Assembly: GCF_002368415.1 (NCBI RefSeq)
Contig: NZ_AP018290.1
Coordinates: 8,609,717 to 8,673,716, forward strand
DNA: 64,000 bases
Origin: Calothrix sp. NIES-4105
Lineage (GTDB): Bacteria; Cyanobacteriota; Cyanobacteriia; Cyanobacteriales; Nostocaceae
Direction: 5' to 3'
The translations under genes were made by a program, and so were the position numbers. This document shows, piece by piece, positions 1-9,613 of the stretch. Position 1 is the first letter of the stretch. Each line of letters starts with the position of its first letter. Under the pieces are notes generated by a model. It did not search any database and was not told the DNA's origin. It worked only from the letters and a program-made list of their open reading frames with translations.

Positions 1-286
1 CACCTAATAATCCAGCAACTGCTACACCTTGATAGATATCTGGTTTAAACCATTTTACTCCTGTTAACCAACTTACCGTTCGCAGTAACAACATGTCACG
101 CTGCGGTTTGGTTAATCGGCGCCACAAATCAAAGTTAATATATATAGGTCTATCTGAATTCCAAGGCAATGGAAAAGTTACATCTATTACTTTAGCTTGC
201 TCTGGTTTGCTGATGATTTTTACTGTCATCCTGCTTGATGCTGGCATTATATCCAACAAACGGCGAATCTCAATGTTCGGCTCCAT
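1..286 (-). CDS. DUF3318 domain protein (N-terminal part, runs off the window)
   Basis: Reading the minus strand from the ATG at 286 gives an open frame to the window edge, starting MEPNIEIRRLLDIMPASSRM and continuing through FDLWRRLTKPQRDMLLLRTV and a region around TGVKWFKPD. This is the characteristic N-terminus of the cyanobacterial DUF3318 family, whose members continue into hydrophobic segments; the last visible residues (GVAVAGLLG) look like the first of these. The function of the family is not known. About 95 residues are visible and the C-terminus lies outside the window. The plus-strand frame over the same bases is a shadow. Confidence 0.82.
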   Translation of the reverse strand, partial: MEPNIEIRRLLDIMPASSRMTVKIISKPEQAKVIDVTFPLPWNSDRPIYINFDLWRRLTKPQRDMLLLRTVSWLTGVKWFKPDIYQGVAVAGLLG

Positions 287-469
287 ATTTTTGATCTAAA
301 ATAAATTGTTATTACTAAAACAAGTAACGTCAGCGGATTCCGAAGGGCTATAGTAATATTTTTTACATAATTTCTACTAGCTATCAAACAATCTTGGATA
401 ATAAATATCACACACAAAACTTCAAAATCAAACCTTTACGCATACAAATCAATTCTAATTAAACATATT

Positions 470-730
470 ATGGAAGCTTTTGCATTTATCCCACCTGAAT
501 GGACGAATGAGGCAATTCATGCTTACGATTTTTGTTGTCCTAAGTGCCATTCGAGTAGCTTGGAAGCAACAAAAGTTTGGATTAACCGACGGGCGCCTGT
601 AACTACCGAGAATTATAGACGCAAATGGCAAGAATTTTATAAATGTCAATGCGGAGGCGTTTGGTGGGCTTGGAGTAATGATAGACCACCCACTAATTTA
701 AAGAAACCAGACGAACTGAATGAATTGTAG
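470..730 (+). CDS. small Cys-rich conserved protein, zinc-ribbon-like
   Basis: An 86-residue soluble protein starting with ATG (MEAFAFIPPEWTNEAIHAYD). Two Cys pairs, CCPKC near residue 23 and CQCGG near residue 61, are spaced like a zinc ribbon, and the segment between them is basic and aromatic (RKWQEFYKC, then VWWAWSNDRPP). I infer metal binding from the Cys pattern only. No enzyme motif is present. It resembles short conserved cyanobacterial hypothetical proteins. It stands alone, convergent with the porin gene downstream, and is followed by a GTAGGTTGGGT/ACCCAAC dyad (about 728-752) of a kind scattered in cyanobacterial intergenic DNA. Confidence 0.72.
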   Translation: MEAFAFIPPEWTNEAIHAYDFCCPKCHSSSLEATKVWINRRAPVTTENYRRKWQEFYKCQCGGVWWAWSNDRPPTNLKKPDELNEL

Positions 731-824
731 GTTGGGTGAAGGAACGTAACCCAACAAGGAAATTCAAACAAAAAGCCCACCACTTGGTGAGCGTGAGCGC
801 AAATTCAATTAAATCACGGTTGTG

Positions 825-852
825 GTAGAGACTAAACATGTTTAGTCTCTAC
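825..852. repeat. 28-bp perfect palindrome of the GTAGAGAC hairpin family
   Basis: GTAGAGACTAAACA is followed directly by its exact reverse complement. It lies 16 bp past the stop of the minus-strand porin gene and could form a terminator-like hairpin for it, but no U-tract follows on either strand. The same GTAGAGAC...GTCTCTAC ends recur elsewhere in the window (near 19801, 39099, 40359, 45857 and 57477). Confidence 0.7.
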
Positions 853-867
853 AGCATATTCATAGTT

Positions 868-2628
868 TTAGAATGTGAAGGTTGTACGTAAGGTACCGAT
901 GTAAACGGTATCGTTACGGTCGTTGTGTTCTGGGTTGAAGATTACTAACAACGCAGGAGTTACCGAAACGTTGTCATTAAGTTGTAATCTGTACAGAGTT
1001 TCTAATTGGTAAGAAGTGTCTTCGTCTTTCTGACGTGTACCAGCTGCGTTGCCCACACCACCAGCTACAGCTCCTCTAAAATTGCTACCTGTAATTTTAG
1101 GAGGTTGACCAAAAGTAACACCTAGTAAACTGCCTTTGCTACCAAAATCTCTAAGCGCTAAGTTTGCTGCCCAATATGTAGCAGTGGCATCTAATCTATT
1201 ATTATTTACTCCTGTTTCACCTGAGATGTCAGCTAAACCATACCATCCACCAATTGCGATTTTGTCACTTAGACGGAAGTTAACTTGGGCGCCGTAGTGG
1301 TTTGCAGAAGTGGCAATGTTGTTATTGATAGTACCATTGGCGTTAAGCGTAGCAAAAGGTGCGCTAGCAAAATCACTACCTGTGCTTTCAAATACGTTTA
1401 CTCCACCAGCATTGTTTTGATAAGTGTGAGCATAAGTCAAACCAATACCTAGTTGTCTGCTAGGTTGGAAAGCAAGTTGTGCAAGTGCAGCATAGTTACC
1501 TTCTGTAAGACCATTTCTATCATTAGGGTTGTTTGCTGTGTTAGTACGTCCACCTGCCAAGTAACCACCTGATAGAGATATTGCTCCACTGGGGTTAAAG
1601 GTAATAGTAGCACCGGCGCCACCTTGACCTTGGCGGTAAATTGGGCTAAAACGACCGTAACGAGAAATTGAACCACGGCTAGAACTAGCAAAGTCTGGGT
1701 TAAAGTTATTGATGTTTTCCCAGAACTCACCGTTATTAGCATCAACCTTAATACGAATAGCATCGCTCAGGTTAAAAGCGTAGTTAATTTTATCAATAGC
1801 AACGCTGTTAGGGTTGTTGTTGAAACCATCGTATGCCAAGCGGGTCATTTGTGTACCTGTAGAACCTGTACCAGCAGCGTTGTCATTATTAGAAATAACG
1901 TTTCCTGCTTGCAAACGAATTTGCAACTGGTCTTTACCACTAAAACTGCTAAGTAAGTTCAAACGAATCCGGTCAGAGAAGGTGGTATTGCTGTTTAAGT
2001 CTCTTCTTGCAGCATTTGGGTTGTTAACTAATGTGCGAGAACCAACTGCAGCTTCGTCACCAAAAGCATCAGATACGCTGAAGATTGCTTCCCCTAATAA
2101 CTTGGTTGTGGTGGAGAACTGGTTTGCTTCCAACTCAGCGGTGCGTGCTTCTAAGTTGTCAACGCGACCGCGTAGGGTTGCTAGTTCTGCAGAAAATTCT
2201 TCTTGTAAGCGTTGTAATGTTGCTAGGTCTTCTTTTCTAACTAAGTCAGCGGTTGCGGTTGCGATTAATTCGTTTACGCGGTCTAAACAAGCGTTCAAAC
2301 CTGCTGCGAATTCATAACGAGTTAATGCGCGGTTTCCACGGTAGGTTCCGTTGGGATAACCTGCGATACAACCGTAACGTTCAACTAATGACTGTAATGC
2401 TTGGAATGCCCAATCGGTTGGCTGTACATCCGAAAACTGCGAAACCGATGTTACCTGACCGATGTTGTCGGACTTCTGTGCTTGCGATATTTCGCTAACC
2501 GAAGGCACTTTCTCATTCATTTCGGAAGCATAAGCGCTGTTTGCAGTGGCAAATGCCGCAGCCACAACTACTGGACTTAACTTAATCGTGTTCCAAACTA
2601 ATCTACGCATCTTTGTATTCTCACTCAC
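868..2628 (-). CDS. iron uptake porin (SLH + OprB family)
   Basis: Outer-membrane porin of 586 residues. The N-terminus is a signal peptide (WNTIKLSPVVVAAAFATANSAYA). One S-layer homology domain follows at about residues 60-120 (FSDVQPTDWAFQALQSLVER, then ALTRYEFAAGLNACLDRV), then a short coiled coil (about 130-170) and a long OprB-type beta-barrel ending in Phe (TLRTTFTF), as expected for barrel assembly. In this family the SLH domain anchors the barrel to peptidoglycan-linked polymer; transport of iron or small solutes is family knowledge, not visible here. The given start is GTG; an ATG at 2610 (MRRLVWN) sits closer to the signal peptide and may be the real start. It is the downstream member of a tandem pair with the porin at 3140-4957, with which it shares long identical stretches. 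Confidence 0.93.
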   Translation of the reverse strand: MSENTKMRRLVWNTIKLSPVVVAAAFATANSAYASEMNEKVPSVSEISQAQKSDNIGQVTSVSQFSDVQPTDWAFQALQSLVERYGCIAGYPNGTYRGNRALTRYEFAAGLNACLDRVNELIATATADLVRKEDLATLQRLQEEFSAELATLRGRVDNLEARTAELEANQFSTTTKLLGEAIFSVSDAFGDEAAVGSRTLVNNPNAARRDLNSNTTFSDRIRLNLLSSFSGKDQLQIRLQAGNVISNNDNAAGTGSTGTQMTRLAYDGFNNNPNSVAIDKINYAFNLSDAIRIKVDANNGEFWENINNFNPDFASSSRGSISRYGRFSPIYRQGQGGAGATITFNPSGAISLSGGYLAGGRTNTANNPNDRNGLTEGNYAALAQLAFQPSRQLGIGLTYAHTYQNNAGGVNVFESTGSDFASAPFATLNANGTINNNIATSANHYGAQVNFRLSDKIAIGGWYGLADISGETGVNNNRLDATATYWAANLALRDFGSKGSLLGVTFGQPPKITGSNFRGAVAGGVGNAAGTRQKDEDTSYQLETLYRLQLNDNVSVTPALLVIFNPEHNDRNDTVYIGTLRTTFTF

Positions 2629-3139
2629 ACCTACGTAATTATTTTACATATGTCTGGGAGTTTTTTCTCATTTCTACAAAGATTTTATTTTAATTTATTT
2701 AAATTGTTGCCATTAAATTTGTTAATTCAGGTCTTGACAATACTTCATTTTTCTGAAATCCCCTATTTTATCCTTGTCGCAGCAATTTCTAAAAACGGGT
2801 AATTTTACTTGACAATAGGTTAAGCTAAGGTTATGAAGCTTGAAAATTTCTTAATAAAAGTCTGAAAGTACGATTTTGTATACATTTTAGTTAGTAACAT
2901 TTTTTACATAAAAAATTTATAAAAAAGTGGGCACAAAAATTTGTTTATAACGTCTTGTTATTGTTATCTATAAAATCGCCTATTTAAATGTAAGGCATAG
3001 AGTTTATTTTGTCAGCAAGGTAAATACTCCACGTTAAGCACAGTAACAGTAAGATTCCCGACTTCTCTAAGAAGTCGGGAATCTTGAGGAAAAATTATTG
3101 GAAAATTACTGGAGAAACATGGACAACTAAGATTAAATC
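2629..3139. other. AT-rich spacer between the two porin genes
   Basis: About 510 bp without a credible gene. It must hold the promoter and leader of the downstream porin and the transcript end of the upstream one (hairpin at 3051-3085). Nothing else recognisable. Confidence 0.5.
3051..3085 (-). terminator. 15-bp perfect hairpin after the second porin gene
   Basis: AAGATTCCCGACTTC and its exact complement are separated by a 5-base loop (TCTAA), about 55 bp beyond the stop codon at 3140. No clear U-tract follows, so Rho-independent function is inferred. A near copy of the hairpin occurs at 32582-32614, so this is a dispersed element. Confidence 0.55.
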
Positions 3140-4957
3140 TTAGAAAGTGAAGGTGGTACGGAGAGTACCAACGTAGATTGTGTCGTTACGATCGTTGTGT
3201 TCTGGGTTGAAGATAACCAACAAGCTAGGTGCAACAGTGATGTTGCTGTTGATTTGCATCCGGTAGAGTGCCTCTAAGTGGTAAGAGGTGCCAGCATCCT
3301 TCTGCTCAATTCGTCCGAATGAACCAACTGTTGGTCTGAAGTCGCTGCTTGTTACTTTAGGAGGTTGACCAAAGGTTAAAGCAAGCAGGTTACCTTCTTT
3401 GATGAAGTCTTTAACTGTCAAGTTAGCAGCCCAGTAGAACATGTCTGCGCTGTCGCCTTTTCTAACAACGTTACCGTTTGCAACAGCAGTACTAAGCGCT
3501 GTGCCTGTTAAAGCAGTAGAACTTGCAGGATTTAAGTTGCCGTTCAGTTCAGCAGTAGTATTGGAGAAGCCTACCCAACCACCAAGAGCAACTTGGGGAT
3601 TGAATTTGTAGTTAGCTTGAATACCGTAGTGGTTAGCACTTGTGGGGATGTTTCCGAGGGGTTGGTTAGCTAAGTCGCTACCTGTTGTTCCAGAGAAGCT
3701 TACAACACCAGCCGCGTTTTGGTAACTGCGAACATAAGTACCACCGATACTGAAAGCATCGTTGAACTTGTAAGCAAGTTGTCCAAGAGCAGCATAGTTA
3801 CCATCGGTTAAACCTCTTCCTACTGAAGGGTCATTGGCAACGTTGTTGCTACCACCTGCTAAGTAACCGAAAGAAGCACTCAAGTTACCACTAGGGTTGA
3901 GGGTAACGGTTGCACCAGCACCACCAGCACCTTGACGGTAGATAGGGCTGAAACGACCGTAGCGAGAGATAGAACCTCTGCTGGAACTAGCTAGGTCGGG
4001 GTTGAAGTTGTTGATGTTTTCCCAGAATTCACCGTTGTTCGCATCAACTTTAACGCGAACTTTATCGCTTAAGTTAAATGCGTAGTTGATTTTATCAATT
4101 TGAACGGCTTGTGCATTACCATTGCCGGCGGCACTGGTGTTGTTGTCGTATGCTAAACGGGTCATAGCAGTACCCGTGGATGGAGAAGTTCCAACAGGAG
4201 CTGTACTTGCACCAGCGCTGTTGTTGCTGAGAACGTTTCCAGCTTGTAAACGGATTTGTAATGCGTCTGTACCAGTGAAGCTGCTGTTTAAGCTTAGACG
4301 AATCCGGTCAGAGAAAGTGGTGTTGCTGTCTAATCTGTTGGGTCTTGCTGCTGTTGGAGTAACTCCGTTAACAACGGGGTTGTTAATCAAAGTACGTGAA
4401 CTAACTGCTGAGTCATCACCAAAAGTATCAGATACGCTGAAAATAGCTTCGCCAACTAGCTTGGTGGTGGTAGAGAACTGTTTCGCTTCTAATGTTGTGG
4501 TGCGCGCGTCGAGTTCATCTACTTTGCCACGTAGAGCTGCGAGTTCATCAGCGAAATCTTCTCGTAAGCGTTGTAGTGCCTCTATGTCTTCTTTCTTAAC
4601 TAAATCTGCTGTTGCGGTGGCAATCAATTCATTTACACGGTCTAAGCACGCATTTAAACCAGCCGCAAACTCGTAACGAGTCAATGCACGGTTGCCACGA
4701 AATGTACCGCCGGGATAACCTGCGATACATCCATAACGTTCTACTAAAGACTGTAATGCTTGGAAAGCCCAATCGGTAGGCTGTACATCGGAAAACTGTG
4801 AAACGGAAGTTACTTGTCCGATGTTATTTGCTTGTTCAGATAGTTTAGCTACTGATGTTTCATTTGCTTCTGCGGCAAAGGCGCCGTTAGCAGTGATGAA
4901 TGTTGCAGCAACTAAAACTGGCGCCAACTTGATAACGTTCCAGAATAGCTTTGTCAT
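3140..4957 (-). CDS. iron uptake porin (SLH + OprB family), paralogue
   Basis: Outer-membrane porin of about 605 residues with the same plan as its neighbour: signal peptide (MTKLFWNVIKLAPVLVAATF ending ANGAFA), one SLH domain (FSDVQPTDWAFQALQSLVER, then ALTRYEFAAGLNACLDRV), a coiled coil (KEDIEALQRLREDFADELAA) and an OprB barrel ending TLRTTFTF. I chose the ATG at 4957 because it directly precedes the signal peptide; the frame is open to another ATG at 5008 (MGMSEMIKP), and a GTGAGTGAGAA sequence in between is shared with the sister gene, so the start is uncertain by up to 17 codons. Compared with the sister it has extra loops around residues 210 and 490. Tandem duplication is the simplest origin. 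Confidence 0.92.
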   Translation of the reverse strand: MTKLFWNVIKLAPVLVAATFITANGAFAAEANETSVAKLSEQANNIGQVTSVSQFSDVQPTDWAFQALQSLVERYGCIAGYPGGTFRGNRALTRYEFAAGLNACLDRVNELIATATADLVKKEDIEALQRLREDFADELAALRGKVDELDARTTTLEAKQFSTTTKLVGEAIFSVSDTFGDDSAVSSRTLINNPVVNGVTPTAARPNRLDSNTTFSDRIRLSLNSSFTGTDALQIRLQAGNVLSNNSAGASTAPVGTSPSTGTAMTRLAYDNNTSAAGNGNAQAVQIDKINYAFNLSDKVRVKVDANNGEFWENINNFNPDLASSSRGSISRYGRFSPIYRQGAGGAGATVTLNPSGNLSASFGYLAGGSNNVANDPSVGRGLTDGNYAALGQLAYKFNDAFSIGGTYVRSYQNAAGVVSFSGTTGSDLANQPLGNIPTSANHYGIQANYKFNPQVALGGWVGFSNTTAELNGNLNPASSTALTGTALSTAVANGNVVRKGDSADMFYWAANLTVKDFIKEGNLLALTFGQPPKVTSSDFRPTVGSFGRIEQKDAGTSYHLEALYRMQINSNITVAPSLLVIFNPEHNDRNDTIYVGTLRTTFTF

Positions 4958-5099
4958 TAATTTTTTCTCACTCACACCTATTGGTTTAATCATTTCGCTC
5001 ATTCCCATAGTCTTTTTTCTACGAAAATTTACTTATGACTCACACTCGCAGTGTAGCAAGAAGCGATGGCTGATTTATGTCAACCACCGCACGTTTAAT

Positions 5100-5747
5100 T
5101 TATTTTCGTTGAATGGTATTCTGGTTGTTATTTGGTGTACGCAAGATAATCCGACGTTTGTGACGAATCAATGTGTTCTCTTCTTCAAACTGTTGTAGCA
5201 AACGAGTTACTGTTACTCGTGTAGTATTTAATACTTCCGCCATTTCTTGGTGAGTAACATTGAGGTCAATTAATTTACCTTGCTCAACGTCACGACCAAA
5301 CTTCTCGCTCAACCACACTAAGAACTGCCACAAGCGGAGAGAAATTGGCTTACGGTGTACGATGCTTAGTAACTCTTCAGCTTGCTGAATGTGTGACAAG
5401 AATGAGTTGATGTCCTGATGCCATAACTGAGGAGGAACTACACTAACTTCAACGCTGGTCAAACATTCAATTTGGTAAGGCTTTACGCGCGACAAAGGAT
5501 ATCCTATCAAATCTCCAGGACCCCAATATCCTAAAGTTATGAACGTTCCATCTTCACTCCATGTCAAAGTCCTCACGGCGCCACGCTCAATTTTCCACAG
5601 CACGTCATTGCGCGCGGGAATTGTTTCACGACGGGTAAATAAACGCTGTTGCAGACCACTTGTACTGCTGTTGGGATTGGTGGTATTAGTATTGTTAGCT
5701 GGATTTTGTGGGATACCGTTGCTGTTGCGGCTTGTGGAATACATCAT
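5100..5747 (-). CDS. Crp/Fnr-family transcriptional regulator
   Basis: 215 residues. A low-complexity Asn/Thr/Ser-rich head (residues 1-32) is followed by a degenerate cyclic-nucleotide-binding-type beta-roll (RNDVLWKIERGAVRTLTWSE, then ITLGYWGPGDLIGYPLS), a long dimerisation helix and a C-terminal winged helix with the typical recognition segment THQEMAEVLNTTRVTVTRLL. The beta-roll lacks the RxS phosphate-binding signature of true cAMP receptors, so the effector is unknown. The HTH is similar in style to NtcA but the rest is not, and I do not call it NtcA. Translation begins at tandem ATG codons with no Shine-Dalgarno sequence. An anti-Shine-Dalgarno-like CCTCCTTT lies about 45 nt upstream on the same strand, and the next gene upstream is 1.6 kb away. 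Confidence 0.88.
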   Translation of the reverse strand: MMYSTSRNSNGIPQNPANNTNTTNPNSSTSGLQQRLFTRRETIPARNDVLWKIERGAVRTLTWSEDGTFITLGYWGPGDLIGYPLSRVKPYQIECLTSVEVSVVPPQLWHQDINSFLSHIQQAEELLSIVHRKPISLRLWQFLVWLSEKFGRDVEQGKLIDLNVTHQEMAEVLNTTRVTVTRLLQQFEEENTLIRHKRRIILRTPNNNQNTIQRK

Positions 5748-7371
5748 AGTTGGTGGTGTAAGTAAACGTGTTTTGTGGATTTAAACTTGAAAGGAGGTAT
5801 CCTAATAACCTGCTCTAAACTCGCTCCTAAGTGGCAGAATTGATTTAGGTACATTTAAGTATTCAACCGCCTAAAACTTCGGTTCTACCCAAAGATAGAT
5901 GCCTTAAGGCTTAGATTTGTATACCCTGATAGGAAGCAAATATATTAACTACAGATATTCAGTCGAAAATTTTTCAATCAGGCAATATTCACATGCTTTT
6001 CGTCGAGCGCAAGTAAGTTTTTGATTGAGCTACCTATCATTGCTGAAGGGGCGCATCAACCAGAGAGAAAAGTTATTTTGTTGACTTCTCACTACCAAAA
6101 CTTCTCAAAATTATTGAAATTAGCTTTGTTGTTACTTCTATTCCTTACTCTTCATTCAAGCGCTTAACTGTTGCTCTACCCTTAAGCAGTTACAACTCAA
6201 GAAATTAGTTTAATTTTATTGATTATTTAATTTCTTGATGTATTCTATGTTACTTGACAGTCAATGTCAAATAATTAGTTACATCATCGTGCTTCCTAGC
6301 TTGAATAATCTAGGTAAAGGTAATAAGGTTCCAAAACTTTTACAATAACCGCGCTCATCAACGTATAAATTTTCGGTCTTTAAGGTTTAATCCACAAATC
6401 TTGTGTTGCGAATTTTCCTTTGTAACGAGCTTGACGTTCAACCGCATTATTATGCTTTTTTACATCAATGTCTGTTACTTTCTATACATTGGTTTTTTTG
6501 ATGGTAGCAAAGTTAATTATTTGCCAGCCTCTATATCAAGTTCGATTACACCCTATCTGCTCCTTCTTTACTTGTATAGATACTAAGGTACACAGATCTT
6601 ATATTTGATTTTTCCCTGATGGCTTTGTAAAAACGCTACACTAATAGCCCATATTAACACAGTGATATTCACTTATGCTCTACAAAATATTAAAAATTAA
6701 AAGCTACTTTTAACTTTTGTACTTAAATAGAAAGACTAATTCTGACAATCCAGACGGCATGGTTTTGTCTAAGTGGCTTTTACAAAAGCTTTACCACTCC
6801 GATTGAACAAAAAGTTAGTGTGAGTAGTAAACATCTTTCATGTATTGTAGCAGAGCTATGAGTGCAATAAGAGACAACTATTGTCGTCTCTGATAATGTA
6901 AACTTACAAGATTAAGAATAGGTAAGCTTTACATGAAATGTATGTAATTTAACCGATATTTAATATAATTTTTGAATATTGTCGAATACAGTTACATTGT
7001 ACTCTTTACTTGTATTGTATATATAACGAGGGATACAGAATTAGAAAACGTACATTCTTAATGCGTAGAACTAATTATACACTTACTGAATTTAATCAAA
7101 ACTTATACCTTTACCGATTCTTTACGTACAAATGTAAGTAATTAAAACATAAACATTACATGTGTCTTCATGAAGATAACGTAACTACTATAGAGTATTA
7201 CCTATTTTTTATATAAAATTTGATGAAATGAACAATAGATAATCTCAAAGCTAGATGAGTATTTGATAGATGTAATATTTCATAGTTATATACGATTAAT
7301 GAGCATTTTGTGTATCTATCTTATGGAAGAATTAATTTAGAAGTTATAATTTATACAAAAATTACGCAATA
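5748..7371. other. 1.6-kb AT-rich non-coding region upstream of the Crp-family gene
   Basis: No reading frame here has coding character; the longest (6401-6586, plus) is a hydrophobic AT-driven frame without a ribosome site. The flanking genes are both on the minus strand, so this is the space between phoU and the regulator. At 5789-5802 the minus strand carries GGATACCTCCTTTC, very close to the 3' end of 16S rRNA. A long 5' leader or an unannotated small RNA would fit, but I cannot show either. Confidence 0.45.
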
Positions 7372-8052
7372 TTATAAACGTTGACCTGTAACAATGTACG
7401 CGACTCGTTGACCAATATTGGTAGCATGGTCTGCCATCCGCTCTAGACAGCGAATTGCTAATCCTAAAAGTAAATATGGCTCTAAGGCGCCTCGAATATC
7501 TTGCTGTTGAGCTAAAGCGTTGTAAACTCGTTCATAAGCGTTATCAACAGTGTCATCAAGATATTTAATGCTACGTCCGTTTACTTCATCTAAATCGGCG
7601 AGTGCAACTAAACTAGTTGCTAGCATTGCTTGTGCATGATGCGACATCAGCGCAATTTCTGCAAGCAAGGGATGTTGAGGATAAGGAAATATTTTGACTG
7701 CTATCTCGCTTAAGTCTTCAGCATAATCACCAATACGTTCTAAATCGCGCACTAGCTGCATAAACGCACTTAAACACCGTAAATCCCTATCTGTAGGTGC
7801 AAGACTTGTCATTATTAACGTACAGTCATGTTCGATTTGCCGATAAAAGCTGTCGATTTTCTTATCAAGTTGCGGCAGTTCTGATGCTGCAGCAAGGTCA
7901 CGGGCAAATAACGCTTGATGACTAAGACGAAAAGACTTTTCTGTTAAGGCGCCCATACGTAGTACATCTCGCTCAAGGCGCCGAATGTCGCGCGTTAGCT
8001 GAGATTCTGAGGAACTGCCACTGTTACTGTTCTTTTGAAATGGAGCTTTCAC
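7372..8052 (-). CDS. phoU: phosphate signalling protein PhoU (SphU)
   Basis: 226 residues, helical, with the two tandem PhoU repeats: first LERDVLRMGALTEKSFRLSH with RDLERIGDYAEDLSEIA near residue 95-110, second with IRCLERMADHATNIGQRVAY near the C-terminus. The E-R-x-x-D/D-H-A-x-N signatures are the metal-cluster-binding motifs of the family. In cyanobacteria PhoU/SphU represses the histidine kinase SphS when phosphate is plentiful. The gene lies 42 bp downstream of sphS on the same strand, so sphR, sphS and phoU may be expressed as one module, though the sphR-sphS gap is filled with repeats. Confidence 0.95.
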   Translation of the reverse strand: MKAPFQKNSNSGSSSESQLTRDIRRLERDVLRMGALTEKSFRLSHQALFARDLAAASELPQLDKKIDSFYRQIEHDCTLIMTSLAPTDRDLRCLSAFMQLVRDLERIGDYAEDLSEIAVKIFPYPQHPLLAEIALMSHHAQAMLATSLVALADLDEVNGRSIKYLDDTVDNAYERVYNALAQQQDIRGALEPYLLLGLAIRCLERMADHATNIGQRVAYIVTGQRL

Positions 8053-8094
8053 GCTTTCTCAACTGAGAAGATAATTCTAACTATAATATCGACT

Positions 8095-9402
8095 TTATGA
8101 TTTTGCCATCACTCCTGGTAGTACAATTTGCATCCAGGCGCCTCCAGTTTCCGGATGATTCATAGCTTTGATTGAGCCACCATGCGCTAATATTATCTGT
8201 CTGACTATAGCTAAACCAAGACCAGTACCAATTGTTGCTGTGCTTTCTGAAAGGGAATTAACACGAGTTCGGGCAGTATCTCCTCGATAAAACCGCTCAA
8301 ACACGTGGGGTAAGTCATCGCCTGAAAATCCAAATCCAGAGTCAATTATATTAATTTCGACGCTCGACAAATTGTTTTTACTACCTTCAGATTGTTTTAG
8401 AGGGTTAATTTTAACTTCGACGTGAATTTTTGCACTAGGCGGATTATATTTGATGCAGTTGTCAAGCAAATTTATAAACACCTGGAACATTCGGGTTTGA
8501 TCGACGTTAATCCATACATGGTCTGGACCAGAGTAGAAAAAATGCATTTCTTGCTGCTGCGCGCGCAGTTCAAGTGTTTCCCAAACAGATATAATTAGCG
8601 AGCGTAGGTCTACCATTTGCCGAGTTAACTGCATTGTGGGATTGGTTTCAAGTTGGGTTAAGTCTAACCAGCTTTGTACCAAATTAATCAAGCGGTCAAC
8701 TTCAAGCATCAAACGGTCAACCCAGCGCTTCAACGGTGAATCTAAACGGTCTTGTAAAGTTTCTACTACGAGTCGAATTGATGTTAAAGGCGTTCTAAGT
8801 TCATGTGCTAAGTCGGAAAATGCACGATCTCGAACTTGGTTTAGTTCAAGTAGTGGCTGACGGTTTTCTAGAAACACACCAACTTGACCTTTCGGTAAAG
8901 GCAATCCAGTTGCGCGCAAAACCGATGACTTCACTTCTAACATTGCCGCTGCATTCTCACAAGAGGGGTGATACTCCCAGTCTTTAATTTGTAGCTGTTG
9001 ACGTTCGCGCGTCCGTTCAACTAATCGATCTAGTTCATACGAACGTACTAGTTCTACCAACAATCTAACTTGCCCTGGTTGCCAGCGCTGTAAATATAAT
9101 ATTTCGCGCGCTTGTTCGTTACACCACAGAAGTTGATTTTGATCGTCTAGCTGTAAATAACCAATTGGTGCGAACTCTAACAAATCTTGATAAGTTTGTA
9201 ACTGCTGCTGTAGATGCAGCCCTTGATATTTTACCAATGCAAGTTCATGACGCAAACGGGGAATTAATGGTAGCGCCACCTTCGTGCCACTCGTGGTTAG
9301 TGGTCGCAGCACTTGGGATATATAACGGTTTAATTGAAACTGCTGCCACACCCAAATACTTATACCAACCACCAAACCCAAACAAAAACTCAATAACACC
9401 AT
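8095..9402 (-). CDS. sphS: phosphate-responsive sensor histidine kinase (SphS/PhoR type)
   Basis: 435 residues. An N-terminal membrane segment (LLSFCLGLVVGISIWVW) is followed by a PAS-like region (YQDLLEFAPIGYLQLDDQNQ, about residues 70-130). The kinase core then shows the H-box FSDLAHELRTPLTSIR near residue 200, the N-box FINLLDNCIKYNPP, G1 IIDSGFGFSGDD, and G2 GTGLGLAIV. The short single-anchor N-terminus plus PAS is the SphS/PhoR design. It phosphorylates the response regulator encoded just upstream; with phoU downstream the assignment to phosphate starvation is strong. The start ATG is immediately before the membrane segment. Confidence 0.94.
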   Translation of the reverse strand: MVLLSFCLGLVVGISIWVWQQFQLNRYISQVLRPLTTSGTKVALPLIPRLRHELALVKYQGLHLQQQLQTYQDLLEFAPIGYLQLDDQNQLLWCNEQAREILYLQRWQPGQVRLLVELVRSYELDRLVERTRERQQLQIKDWEYHPSCENAAAMLEVKSSVLRATGLPLPKGQVGVFLENRQPLLELNQVRDRAFSDLAHELRTPLTSIRLVVETLQDRLDSPLKRWVDRLMLEVDRLINLVQSWLDLTQLETNPTMQLTRQMVDLRSLIISVWETLELRAQQQEMHFFYSGPDHVWINVDQTRMFQVFINLLDNCIKYNPPSAKIHVEVKINPLKQSEGSKNNLSSVEINIIDSGFGFSGDDLPHVFERFYRGDTARTRVNSLSESTATIGTGLGLAIVRQIILAHGGSIKAMNHPETGGAWMQIVLPGVMAKS

Positions 9403-9613
9403 AATTTTTATCAGTGCTGAGTGGAAAGTGCGCTCGTGCTGAGTAGAGTTAGAAGTTAGGAGTTAGAAGTTAGGAATTAGGAATTAGGTGTTAAAACTCA
9501 AAACTCATCACGAGCGCACTCATCACTTATTACTTATAACTCAGCACTCAGCACGAGCGCACTTCTAACTTATAACTCAGCACGAGCGCACGAGCGCACT
9601 CAGCACTTTTAAC
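9403..9613. repeat. low-complexity repeat tract between sphR and sphS
   Basis: The 211-bp gap is made of short direct repeats: GTTAGAAGTTAGGA/ATTAGGAATTAGG units on the left and CTCAGCACTCAGCAC / CACGAGCGCAC units on the right, in both orientations. Similar TGAGTGC and GAGCGCAC units recur at 23764-23798 and 24026-24051. These are short tandem repetitive sequences of the kind common between cyanobacterial genes. No gene is present. Confidence 0.7.

Noticed and set aside
6401-6586. Plus-strand frame of 61 codons
   Set aside because: Hydrophobic AT-driven translation, no ribosome site, no family resemblance.
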